This document shows, piece after piece, positions 7,498 to 16,886 of a stretch of DNA of 41,503 nucleotides. The first letter of the stretch is position 1, and each line of letters begins with the position of its first letter. The notes under the pieces are model-generated. The model searched no databases and was not told the origin of the DNA. It worked only from the letters and a program-made list of their open reading frames with translations. The stretch spans positions 1 through 41,503 of the forward strand of contig NZ_JAINVG010000069.1 of NCBI RefSeq assembly GCF_020400725.1. The letters run 5' to 3'. The stretch is from Streptomyces sp. NK15101. Its GTDB lineage: Bacteria; Actinomycetota; Actinomycetes; Streptomycetales; Streptomycetaceae. A program made the position numbers and the translations under genes.

Positions 7498-8727
7498 GTG
7501 CGAGTCCGTCCGACCACCCTCCGCCGCCTCGCCGTGGCAGGCCTCGCCGCCTCGGTCCTCGCGATCGGAGCCGGCGTCCCCGCGGCGACGGCCCTCGCCC
7601 CGGCGCAGCCGCCCACGGCACGCACCGTGTCGACCTTCGACCCCGAGCCCCTGCGGAAACTGATCACGCCTCTGCCGAGTTACGAGGCGGGCGCGCTGGT
7701 CAGAGTCGACGGACCGGGCCGCGGCCCCCTGTGGACCGGCACCGCCGGACCGGTCACCGCCGACGACCACTTCCGCGTCGGCAGCGTGACGAAGGTCTTC
7801 ACCCACACGGTGGCCCTGCAGCTGGTCGCCGAGCACCGCATCGGCATCGACGAGCCGGTGCGGCCCCACCTCCCCGATCTGATTCCGGCCGACTACGGCA
7901 CGGTCACGGTGCGACAGCTGCTCGACCACACCAGCGGGCTCCCCAAGCCGGCCCCCACTCCGAGCCCCCGCGACGGGCAGGGCTGGTGGCTGAAGGGCGT
8001 GACGCCCTCGGACGGAGTCCGGGACGCCTTCGCGCTCGCCGCGCGGGACCACGAGTGGAACGAACGGCGCCCCGAGCCCGGCACGGTCCAGCAGTACAAC
8101 GGCGTCAACACGGCGATCATCGGCCTCCTCGTGGAGAAGGTCACCGGCAACACCTTCGGACAGGAGCTCGACCGGCGGATCCTCCGGCCCCTCCGGCTGC
8201 GGGACACCAGCCTGCCCGCCGCCGACGACATGACCCTCCCCAGCCCGCACACCCGGGTGTACGTGGGCGGCGACGACGTCACCGAGCAGAATCCCTACCC
8301 CTGGGCGGAGGGCGGGATGATCTCCACCGCCGCCGACCTGGACCGCTTCATGACGGCCCTCTTCCGCGGCCGCCTGCTCCCGCCGGCCCAGCAGGCCCTG
8401 GCCTTCTCGGTCCCCGACGTGCCCAACGCGCCCGGGAACAAGAGCTGCCTCAAGGCCGGAGCGGCCTGCTTCGGCGCCGGAGGGCTGATGCGGCTCACCC
8501 TCGAGAACGGCGTCACCGTCTGGGGCAAGACGGGTTCCCGCCCCGGCTGGGAGAACGGCGTCTTCGCCACCCGCGACCTCGAACGCCGCCTCGTCTACTC
8601 CCTCAACCCCAACGGCACCGGGACGCCGGGCGAGTACAACGACTACGTATTCGCCATCGCCGGCGCCGCCTTCTCCGGCTCCCCGCTCGGATGGGCTCCC
8701 GGCGCTCGGAGCCGCTCGGCGCAGTAG
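7498..8727 (+). CDS. Secreted DD-peptidase/beta-lactamase-fold serine hydrolase
   Basis: A 409-residue exported protein (signal peptide MRVRPTTLRRLAVAGLAASV, probably cut after ATALA). The catalytic domain has S96-V-T-K99 and a genuine KTG triad in VWGKTGSRPG, fitting a D-Ala-D-Ala carboxypeptidase of the R61 type that trims cell-wall stem peptides. The second motif is unusual: where relatives have Y-x-N, alignment of the surrounding helix gives QYNGVN, so the Asn position is Gly. The GTG start at 7498 has GGAG six bases upstream and leads directly into the signal peptide; the frame is open upstream through the tandem repeat. It is distinct in sequence from the serine hydrolase at 2356-3618. 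Confidence 0.87.
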   Translation: MRVRPTTLRRLAVAGLAASVLAIGAGVPAATALAPAQPPTARTVSTFDPEPLRKLITPLPSYEAGALVRVDGPGRGPLWTGTAGPVTADDHFRVGSVTKVFTHTVALQLVAEHRIGIDEPVRPHLPDLIPADYGTVTVRQLLDHTSGLPKPAPTPSPRDGQGWWLKGVTPSDGVRDAFALAARDHEWNERRPEPGTVQQYNGVNTAIIGLLVEKVTGNTFGQELDRRILRPLRLRDTSLPAADDMTLPSPHTRVYVGGDDVTEQNPYPWAEGGMISTAADLDRFMTALFRGRLLPPAQQALAFSVPDVPNAPGNKSCLKAGAACFGAGGLMRLTLENGVTVWGKTGSRPGWENGVFATRDLERRLVYSLNPNGTGTPGEYNDYVFAIAGAAFSGSPLGWAPGARSRSAQ

Positions 8728-8802
8728 CCGTTGCCGGCCGGGTGCGGGAGACACCACCGATGTCGCCCATCGCGCGCCCGTGGGCCTCCTCGCGAGGGGA
8801 GA

Positions 8803-8834
8803 CACGACCCCCACGGTGTGCACTCGGGGTCGTG
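8803..8834. terminator. Bidirectional hairpin between convergent genes
   Basis: CACGACCCC (8803-8811) pairs with GGGGTCGTG (8826-8834) around a 14-nt loop. It lies between the stop of the secreted hydrolase and the stop of the MarR-type gene, where a shared terminator is expected. Confidence 0.5.
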
Positions 8835-8867
8835 GCTGCGCTCCCGCCGGACCGGGTCCGACGAACC

Positions 8868-9314
8868 TCAGGCGCCCGCCAGCTCGGCGTTCGCGCGCTC
8901 CGTGACGAGGGTCAGCACGCGGCCCGCGACCGCGAGGTCCTCGGCCGGGATGCCGGCGTACAGCCGGGCGGAGATCTCGGCGGTCTCGGCGGTGGTGGCC
9001 TCGTACAGTTCCCGTCCGGCGTCCGTGAGGCGCAGCCGGGAGGCCTGGGCCGGGTCCCGCTCCAGCAGCTTCGCGGCCGTCAGGCCGTCGATCACGCCGC
9101 GCACGGCCGACTCGTCGGCCTTCAGCGAGCCGATGACGTCGGTGACCAGCTCGTCCCGGTCGATGGAGCCGCCCGCGACCGTGACGACCCGGAGCGTCAC
9201 GCTCTGCTCGAACGTCGCGCCGTGGCGGGTCAGTACGCCTTCCAGGAGGGCGCGTGCGGCGTAGTGCGCCAGGGCGATGACGCGGCCGTTCGTCGTGGGT
9301 GCGGTGGTGGTCAT
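8868..9314 (-). CDS. MarR-like winged-helix protein, second of an overlapping pair
   Basis: A 148-residue protein resembling the MarR/winged-helix group. It has a helical N-terminus, a helix-turn-helix-like stretch (IDRDELVTDVIGSLKADESAV then RGVIDGLTAAKLLERD), a wing (RLRLTDAGREL) and C-terminal dimerisation helices. The match is weaker than for its partner. Its ATG overlaps the partner's TGA (ATGA, 9311-9314), so both are read from one transcript and may form a heterodimer or sense the same signal. It could also have lost DNA binding and act as a modulator. Confidence 0.75.
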   Translation of the reverse strand: MTTTAPTTNGRVIALAHYAARALLEGVLTRHGATFEQSVTLRVVTVAGGSIDRDELVTDVIGSLKADESAVRGVIDGLTAAKLLERDPAQASRLRLTDAGRELYEATTAETAEISARLYAGIPAEDLAVAGRVLTLVTERANAELAGA

Positions 9315-9793
9315 GACTGCTCCTCGTCGTTCTCGGTGTGCGGATCAAGAGGCGCTTCGAGCAGGATCGCCAGCTCGCGGGTGAACTCCCGTGCGCGCGG
9401 GCTGTTCCGGCCCCCCAGCGGCTCCAGCATCTGGTCCAGGAGGCCCTGGACCACCTTGACGGCGCGGCGCGTGACGTCGTGCCCCTGCTCGGTGAGCGAC
9501 AGCCGCATGGCGCGCGGGTCGTTCGGGTCCCGGGTGCGGCCGACGAGCCCGGCCGTCTCCAGCGCTCGGGCGAGCTTGGAGACGTACAGCGGTTCGAGCC
9601 CGGTGTGGTCGGCGAGCTGTCGCTGGCTCGGCTGCCGACCGGAGCGCGCCATGCCGTACAAGGACCCCAGCAGCGCGTACTGGGCGTGGGTCAGGCCCAG
9701 GGGGGCGACCGCCCGGTCGACGGCCACGCGCCACTTCATCGACAGGCGCCAGACCAGGAAACCCGCGGTGGCGCTCTCAGTTGCTGAACTCAC
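9311..9793 (-). CDS. MarR-family transcriptional regulator
   Basis: A 160-residue MarR-type repressor. The recognition region PSQRQLADHTGLEPLYVSKL is followed by ARALETAGLVGRTRDPNDPR and the wing RAMRLSLTEQGHDV, the classic family pattern. The GTG at 9793 is the only good start; there is no strong ribosome binding site. The start lies 10 bp from a tandem 15-bp operator-like repeat, so the mRNA may be leaderless. Autoregulation through that repeat is likely. The ligand is unknown. The upstream kinase gene ends (in its corrected frame) about 190 bp away on the same strand. Confidence 0.88.
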   Translation of the reverse strand: MSSATESATAGFLVWRLSMKWRVAVDRAVAPLGLTHAQYALLGSLYGMARSGRQPSQRQLADHTGLEPLYVSKLARALETAGLVGRTRDPNDPRAMRLSLTEQGHDVTRRAVKVVQGLLDQMLEPLGGRNSPRAREFTRELAILLEAPLDPHTENDEEQS

Positions 9794-9803
9794 GAGAGAT
9801 ACG

Positions 9804-9833
9804 GTACATGGCTACTATGTACATGGCTACTAT
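9804..9833 (-). promoter_or_regulatory. Tandem MarR operator candidate
   Basis: GTACATGGCTACTAT is present twice without mismatch or gap (9804-9818 and 9819-9833). The junction forms a palindrome, GTACAT-N7-ATGTAC (9804-9822). The element is A/T-rich against its surroundings and lies 10 bp upstream of the MarR start codon, where binding would block transcription. Confidence 0.75.
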
Positions 9834-9852
9834 TTTCCGGCTCGCGCCCGGC

Positions 9853-9938
9853 GAGCCCGGTCCCGCGGGCCCGGTCCGATGAGCCCGGTCCCGCGAGGCC
9901 CGGTCCGATGAGCCCGGTCCCGCGAGGCCCGGTCCGAT
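9853..9938. repeat. Three tandem 28/29-bp copies
   Basis: Units at 9853-9880 (28 bp), 9881-9909 and 9910-9938 (29 bp each) begin GAGCCCGGTCCCGCG; copies 2 and 3 are identical. They lie between the corrected kinase stop and the MarR operator. The uncorrected kinase frame reads through them as RGTGLIGPG-type low-complexity sequence, which supports that frame being non-native here. Confidence 0.85.
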
Positions 9939-9986
9939 GAGCGGGAACCGGCTCGCCCGCGTCGGCTTCCGGTGGTGGGGAGCCGG

Positions 9987-12354
<2,368 letters not shown>

Positions 12355-12454
12355 CGTGGCCCCTCTTCCTCGACGGCCCCACAGGCTACCGGCGCGGGGG
12401 GTGCCCGCGTCCCGGTTCGCGAACGACGCGGGCGCGGTGCTCCGCGTATGTCCG

Positions 12455-13111
12455 TCAGGCCCTCTTTGCCCTGGCGGCAGGGGAGTTGGGGCCGCAGGAC
12501 AGACGGGCCGCCTCCGGGGCCGGCTCTCCCGTCTTCGCGTCCGGGATCGGAGTGGAGCATTCCAGGGTGCCCGACCCGTCGACGGTCCAGCCGACCGCGC
12601 GGCCCGTCGCTCGCTTCCCGTCGCCGCAGATGTACCGGAAGTCGGCGGTGACCTCTCGTACCCAGGCGTACTCCACGAAGGTTCCGGCCCCTTCGACGCG
12701 AGTGGTGGCGGAATCGAGCTTCGGCGCGGGCCTGTGGACGTCGGTGAACTCGTGGACGACGCCTTCGGCGGCGTCCGTCTCCCCGATGCGCGTCCCCAGC
12801 GAGCCGAGCGCGGCCCCCGGGTCGACCCGGGGGCCCTTCTCGAAAATGACGGCGGTGACCGGGGCGTGGAGCGGCGACAGTTCGTGCGTCAGCGCACCGC
12901 CGCCCTTCCCGAGCTTCTGCTTCTCGGCGACGCCGGTCAGCACGTCCCGCGCGTCGATGTCGAACCAGGTGTACGCGCCGCCCGTGCACGCGGCGCCGCT
13001 CTGGTGCGCGGCCCGCTCGGCCGTCCCGGCGCCCTCGTCCGTACAGGCGGTCGTGCCGGCGAGCAGCGCGGCGACGGCGCACGCGGAGAGGCCGATCTTC
13101 GTGATGTTCAT
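12455..13111 (-). CDS. Lipoprotein of unknown function
   Basis: A 218-residue exported protein. MNITKIGLSACAVAALLAG is followed by TTAC, a plausible lipobox with the Cys to be lipidated, so the protein should be anchored outside the membrane. The mature part has several Cys residues (ACTGG, YICGD, LECS, LSCG) that could pair, and no domain that can be named. The ATG at 13111 is preceded by GGGGGA; an upstream in-frame ATG at 13216 would place 35 residues before the signal peptide. It lies 100 bp upstream of the kinase gene on the same strand and may share its transcript. A role as sensor partner of the kinase is only a guess. Confidence 0.78.
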   Translation of the reverse strand: MNITKIGLSACAVAALLAGTTACTDEGAGTAERAAHQSGAACTGGAYTWFDIDARDVLTGVAEKQKLGKGGGALTHELSPLHAPVTAVIFEKGPRVDPGAALGSLGTRIGETDAAEGVVHEFTDVHRPAPKLDSATTRVEGAGTFVEYAWVREVTADFRYICGDGKRATGRAVGWTVDGSGTLECSTPIPDAKTGEPAPEAARLSCGPNSPAARAKRA

Positions 13112-13247
13112 GCCGCGTCCCCCCGAGACCTCGTGCCATTGGTCGACGGCGATCTCGCCCCTGTCCCCGGGAAGCGCGCCGGGCAAGGGACTTGAGGCAC
13201 TCCTGAGCACGGTCACGTGGTTGCGGTCCCTCCTCCCGCGGACTTCG

Positions 13248-13682
13248 TCAGGACGGGAGGGCGCCGAGCTGTCGGAGCTGTGCGAGGACGTCCACGACGC
13301 CCCGGATCTCGGCGATCCGGCCGTCCACGAAACGGAGGACGAAGATCTCGTCGTACGTGACGCGCTTCCCGGTGGGCCGCAGGCCCCGGTACTCGCCCAG
13401 GTGGGTCCCGGTCACCGTGTTGCGGGAGACGAGCTTGTCGCCTTCCGCGACCGTCTCCTCGACGGTGACGCGGATGTCGGGGAACGCGCGCAGGAGCGCC
13501 TCCCACACCCGCTTCATGGCCTCCGCGCCGGTCCCGCCCATCGGCACCGGCGCGTGGAAGATCACGTCCGGCGCGGTGAACTCGTCGATGGCCCGTGCGA
13601 CGAGGTCCGGGTCGCCGCTGTTCGTGGCGGAGTGGAAGCGGTGGAGCGTGGCGATGTTGCGTGCCGCCTCGGCTGTCGGCAT
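13248..13682 (-). CDS. SnoaL-like/NTF2-fold protein (ester cyclase-like)
   Basis: A 144-residue protein of the SnoaL-like polyketide cyclase/NTF2 fold. Features are HRFHSATNSGDPDLVARAID, FTAPDVIFHAPVP, AFPDIRVTVEETVAEGDKLV and the TGTHLGEYRGLRPTGKRV segment, with DEIFVLRFVDGRIAEI closing the cone. Many members of this type are predicted ester cyclases or small-molecule-binding proteins without an assigned reaction. The ATG at 13682 has AGGAGA about eight bases upstream. No polyketide genes are nearby, so a housekeeping or detoxifying role is more likely than antibiotic cyclisation. Confidence 0.85.
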   Translation of the reverse strand: MPTAEAARNIATLHRFHSATNSGDPDLVARAIDEFTAPDVIFHAPVPMGGTGAEAMKRVWEALLRAFPDIRVTVEETVAEGDKLVSRNTVTGTHLGEYRGLRPTGKRVTYDEIFVLRFVDGRIAEIRGVVDVLAQLRQLGALPS

Positions 13683-14114
13683 GAGGATTCTCCTTCTGCT
13701 GTGAAACGGGACGTCCCGGCAGTACGACGACGCGGCGGCCGGGAACGTGACACGGTGCGGGGCGGGGCGGAGCGGTACGGGGCCGGACGCGCGGGCTCCG
13801 GCGGGCGCGCGGCCTCCGGCGGACGCGCCGGCATTCCGGTATGTGGATCGGCGGTAAAGCGCGGGAAAAGTCCTCCGGGACGGGCTGCGGTTCCCGCACG
13901 GAGCTTTTCGGCCGCCTTGACGCGTTCTTGGCGCTCCGAAGCCCCGTCCGAGCGTGCCGGAACAACGGATTCCGCAGCGGGCGGGCCATTGACCTGCGGT
14001 TCCGCTCACGCTTCCATTCAGCCCGGGAGCCCCGGAACCACCTGATCACCAGCCGCCTCGGAGGCGATACCGCTCCCGCTCAGAACCACCGCTCGCATCG
14101 ATCGGAACCGCCTG
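13683..14114. other. 432-bp divergent intergenic region
   Basis: This separates the SnoaL-like gene (minus) from the permease (plus). It contains a 12-bp palindrome CGGGACGTCCCG at 13707-13718, 25 bp upstream of the SnoaL-like start, and two imperfect 18-bp tandem units at 13791-13826. A TTGACC at 13989-13994 could be a -35 element for the permease, but no good -10 follows at the right distance. No credible gene was found. Confidence 0.5.
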
Positions 14115-15512
14115 ATGACCGACACCCTCAGCGCACCGCACGCGTTGGCCCCCCAGACCGGCCCCGTGCCGCAGAAGCTCAAGCGTTCCATCGGTGTCGT
14201 GGGCGGCACATTGCTCACGCTGTCGTGCGTGACGCCCGCCTCCACCCTCTTCGTGGTCGTACCCGACCTCTTCGACGGGGTCGGCACGTACGCCGCCCTG
14301 ACCATCGCCATCGGCTCGCTGCTCTGTATCGGCGTGGCGTTCTGTTACTCCGAGCTCGGCACCCTGATCCCCAGCGCGGGCGGCGAGTACGCCATCGTCT
14401 CCACCCTCTCGGGCCGCCTGGCGGGCTGGCTGGTGTTCGTCCTGTCCCTGCTGGTGGTGATGATCGTGCCACCGGTGATCGCGATGGGGACCGCCGACTA
14501 CCTCGCGCCCCTGGTGCACGTCCCCGCCCCGATCGCCGGCGCCGGCGTCATGCTCCTCGCGACCCTCGCGGGCCTCCTCGACCTGCGCGCCAACGCCTGG
14601 ATCACCGGCATCTTCCTCGTCCTCGAGGTGGTCGCGGCGGCCATCGTCGCGGTCCTCGGCTTCGCCCACTCCGAGCGGGGCGTCGACGCCCTGGTCCACG
14701 GCCAAGTCGCGGCCGAGGGCGGCTCGCACTCGCTCGTCACCGGTGCCATGGTGGTCTCCGGCCTCGCCATCGCCCTCTTCATCACCCAGGGCTTCTCGAC
14801 GGCCGTCTACCTCTCCGAGGAGCTGGAGAACCCGCGCCGCACCGTGGCCCGCACCGTGCTCGCCACCCTCGCCATCTCGACCGCCGTCATCCTGGTGCCC
14901 GTCGTCGCCATCACCCTCGGCGCCGGCGACCTGGAGACCCTCACCGGCGGCGACATCAGCGGCATGATCGAGGCCTGGTCCAACTCCGCCGTCGGCACCT
15001 TCATCAGCCTCTGCGTCGCGCTGGCCATCATCAACGCCGGCATCGTCATGGTCATCCAGAACTCCCGCGTGCTGTTCGCCTCCGCCCGCGACAAGGCCTG
15101 GCCGGAGCCCGTCAACAACGCCCTGTCCCGCCTGGGGCGCTTCGGCTCCCCCTGGGTGGCCACCCTGGTCGTGGGCGTGCCGGGCGCGGCCCTGTGCTTC
15201 GTCAACCTCGACACCCTCTACGGCGTCACCGGAGTCTCCGTCACCGGCATGTACCTGCTGGTGGCCGTGGCGGCCCTGTTCAGCCGCCGGGGTGCGCACC
15301 GCGAGGTCGCGGCGTGGCGCATGCCGCTGTGGCCGGCCGTCCCGGTGGTCCTGATCGCCGTCCTCGCGTACGTCCTGTACATGCAGGACGTCGAGTACCT
15401 GCTGTGGACCGGCGGCATCACGGCGGCGGCCACCCTCTACTGGGCGCTGTACCTGCGGCCGCGCAGGGACACCCGCTGGCTGGTCAGCATCCCGGAGGAC
15501 GAGCAGGCCTGA
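14115..15512 (+). CDS. APC-superfamily amino acid permease
   Basis: A 465-residue inner-membrane transporter with about twelve hydrophobic segments. The N-terminal GVVGGTLLTLSCVTPAST loop corresponds to the unwound helix 1 that binds substrate in APC carriers. The GGEYAIVSTLSGRLAGW segment after helix 2 and the EELENPRRTVART loop before helix 6 are also typical. It should import an amino acid or amine by proton symport; specificity cannot be read. The ATG at 14115 is preceded only by a weak GGAA. It is monocistronic: a strong hairpin follows 19 bp after the stop. Confidence 0.88.
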   Translation: MTDTLSAPHALAPQTGPVPQKLKRSIGVVGGTLLTLSCVTPASTLFVVVPDLFDGVGTYAALTIAIGSLLCIGVAFCYSELGTLIPSAGGEYAIVSTLSGRLAGWLVFVLSLLVVMIVPPVIAMGTADYLAPLVHVPAPIAGAGVMLLATLAGLLDLRANAWITGIFLVLEVVAAAIVAVLGFAHSERGVDALVHGQVAAEGGSHSLVTGAMVVSGLAIALFITQGFSTAVYLSEELENPRRTVARTVLATLAISTAVILVPVVAITLGAGDLETLTGGDISGMIEAWSNSAVGTFISLCVALAIINAGIVMVIQNSRVLFASARDKAWPEPVNNALSRLGRFGSPWVATLVVGVPGAALCFVNLDTLYGVTGVSVTGMYLLVAVAALFSRRGAHREVAAWRMPLWPAVPVVLIAVLAYVLYMQDVEYLLWTGGITAAATLYWALYLRPRRDTRWLVSIPEDEQA

Positions 15513-15531
15513 TCCTGCCGACACCGTGCCA

Positions 15532-15570
15532 CCCGGGGGCCGGGGCGCGTTCCGCGCCCCGGCCCCCGGG
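15532..15570 (+). terminator. Strong perfect hairpin terminator
   Basis: A perfect 18-bp G/C-only stem (15532-15549 with 15553-15570) and a TTC loop follow the permease stop. The next bases are CGTTTCG, a very short T-run. Confidence 0.85.
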
Positions 15571-15704
15571 CGTTTCGCTGCATGGGCCGTTCGTGTCGTG
15601 CGTGCCGCCCGGCAGCGGGGACGGTCACTCCGTACGGGGGGCGGGCGGTACGTCCCGCGTGTCGTGCCGGGCGCCGTGGGCAGCGGAAACGTATCTGTGC
15701 ATGC

Positions 15705-16112
15705 ATGACCACCGACATGGAACACCTGTTGAACGCACGCCTGTACGAGCGCTTCGGTGACGCGGCCGGCTGGGCCGAGGTCACGTCCCTGACCGCCTCC
15801 CTTCTCCGGGGCGTCGTCTCGGCGCTCGGTCCCGAGGACGCCATGGCCTTCCTGACGGCGGCGCGTCGCGCCCTCGACGAGGAGGAATCCCGCGCAGGAA
15901 CGATTCATCTTGGCTTCGGCGCCCACCTCTGGACCCACCTCGAAGACGCCCCCCGGGGTGCTTCGGCCCTGGCCAGGGCGGCGGCCTGGGACGCGATGCT
16001 GACCATGCACCGCCTTTCCGTACTGGCTCCCGAACCGGGCCTGGGCGCTCATGTCGACAGCGCCCTGGAAGCCTGCCGGCTCCGGCTCGTGCCGGCGGTC
16101 ACCGGCTCCTGA
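15705..16112 (+). CDS. Hypothetical protein, helical
   Basis: A 135-residue protein with no recognised domain. It is predicted to be mostly helical and soluble (LLNARLYERFGDAAGWAEVT, ARAAAWDAMLTMHRLSVLAP), with no signal peptide or membrane segment. The ATG at 15705 (MTTDMEHLL) is chosen because the upstream frame is Arg/Cys-rich and looks non-coding; the ATG at 15717 is an alternative. The ribosome binding site is weak. It converges on the next gene with 12 bp between the stops. Confidence 0.6.
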   Translation: MTTDMEHLLNARLYERFGDAAGWAEVTSLTASLLRGVVSALGPEDAMAFLTAARRALDEEESRAGTIHLGFGAHLWTHLEDAPRGASALARAAAWDAMLTMHRLSVLAPEPGLGAHVDSALEACRLRLVPAVTGS

Positions 16113-16124
16113 CCGGGCGTCGCC

Positions 16125-16691
16125 TCAGCGCCGCGCCCCGGCCGCAGCCCGGAGGCACTCGCGGTCGTCCGCGCCGAGCAGGCCGTCCGGGAGCGTCCCG
16201 TCGTCCAGCAGGGCGGCCACCGCCGGGGCGTGTGCGCGGAACACGGCCCTGCACCGTTCACGTTCGGGGTGCTCGTCGTCGGTCCCGAGCAGCAGCACCG
16301 ACCGCCCGGCATCCGCCTCGACGGGCTCGGACAGGTACGCGGCGACGGTCACCAGGTCGACCAGACCGGACCGCACCGCGAGCGCGAGGCGGGGGTCGGC
16401 CGCGAGGCGGAGCAGGAAGGGCAGGGCCGTCGGCATGGCCGCGCTCAGGTGGAGGACGTCGTCCATCAGGGCGTTGCAGAGAAGACGGAGCGCCTCGGGA
16501 CCCGCGGCCTCGTCGAGCAGGCAGGGGAGGAGGGCGGGGATCCCCGAAGGCCCGCCGGGGGTCTGCGGCCAGACGGCGTCGGAGCGGCCCAGGAGCGCGG
16601 GGTGGCCGGCTCCGGCGAGCCCCGCTCGCGGATGGTCGTGGAGGAAGCGGGCGATGGCGGCCTCTTCGGCCGCCGTGTCCCTCACGCACAT
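16125..16691 (-). CDS. Hypothetical protein, helical (possible HEAT-like)
   Basis: A 188-residue protein with repeated Leu-rich helices (LLPCLLDEAAGPEALRLL, LPFLLRLAADPRLALAV, DLVTVAAYL). These resemble HEAT/Armadillo-type helical repeats, but no named family could be assigned. The ATG at 16691 is preceded by GGGAGGG at eight bases, a better start than the in-frame ATG at 16760. Two conserved-looking Cys residues are present (PCLL and LLCNAL). It is divergent from the secreted beta-helix gene and may share its control region. Confidence 0.6.
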   Translation of the reverse strand: MCVRDTAAEEAAIARFLHDHPRAGLAGAGHPALLGRSDAVWPQTPGGPSGIPALLPCLLDEAAGPEALRLLCNALMDDVLHLSAAMPTALPFLLRLAADPRLALAVRSGLVDLVTVAAYLSEPVEADAGRSVLLLGTDDEHPERERCRAVFRAHAPAVAALLDDGTLPDGLLGADDRECLRAAAGARR

Positions 16692-16789
16692 CCGTACGCC
16701 CTCCCTCGCGCGCGTCACCCGGTCGACGGCACTCTCGCCTGCCGGGACGGCCGAGCGCAAGTGCCGTGATCGACCAATCGCCCACCCTC

Positions 16790-16806
16790 TGATCGAAATT
16801 CGATCA
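16790..16806. promoter_or_regulatory. Palindromic operator candidate
   Basis: TGATCGAAATTCGATCA is a palindrome with perfect 8-bp arms around one central base. Related TGATCGA or TCGATCA half-sites recur at about 16768 and 16826, the latter inside the promoter spacer. This arrangement is typical of a dimeric repressor controlling the beta-helix gene and perhaps the divergent gene. Confidence 0.65.
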
Positions 16807-16821
16807 ATCGACGGGAACGCA

Positions 16822-16850
16822 TTGACTCGATCACCGCTCGCACCTAGCTT
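16822..16850 (+). promoter_or_regulatory. Sigma-70/HrdB-type promoter of the beta-helix gene
   Basis: TTGACT (16822-16827) and TAGCTT (16845-16850) are separated by 17 bp, a good match to the vegetative sigma consensus. The -10 element ends 36 bp before the ATG. Confidence 0.75.
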
Positions 16851-16886
16851 CTGGCCGCACCCGACCGCCAGAAAGGTTGTTGCGCC

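Noticed and set aside
9790..9986. C-terminal extension of the kinase in its uncorrected frame
   Set aside because: It encodes tandem-repeat low-complexity sequence and runs into the MarR operator, while the neighbouring frame continues the PQQ blade perfectly to a stop at 9987.
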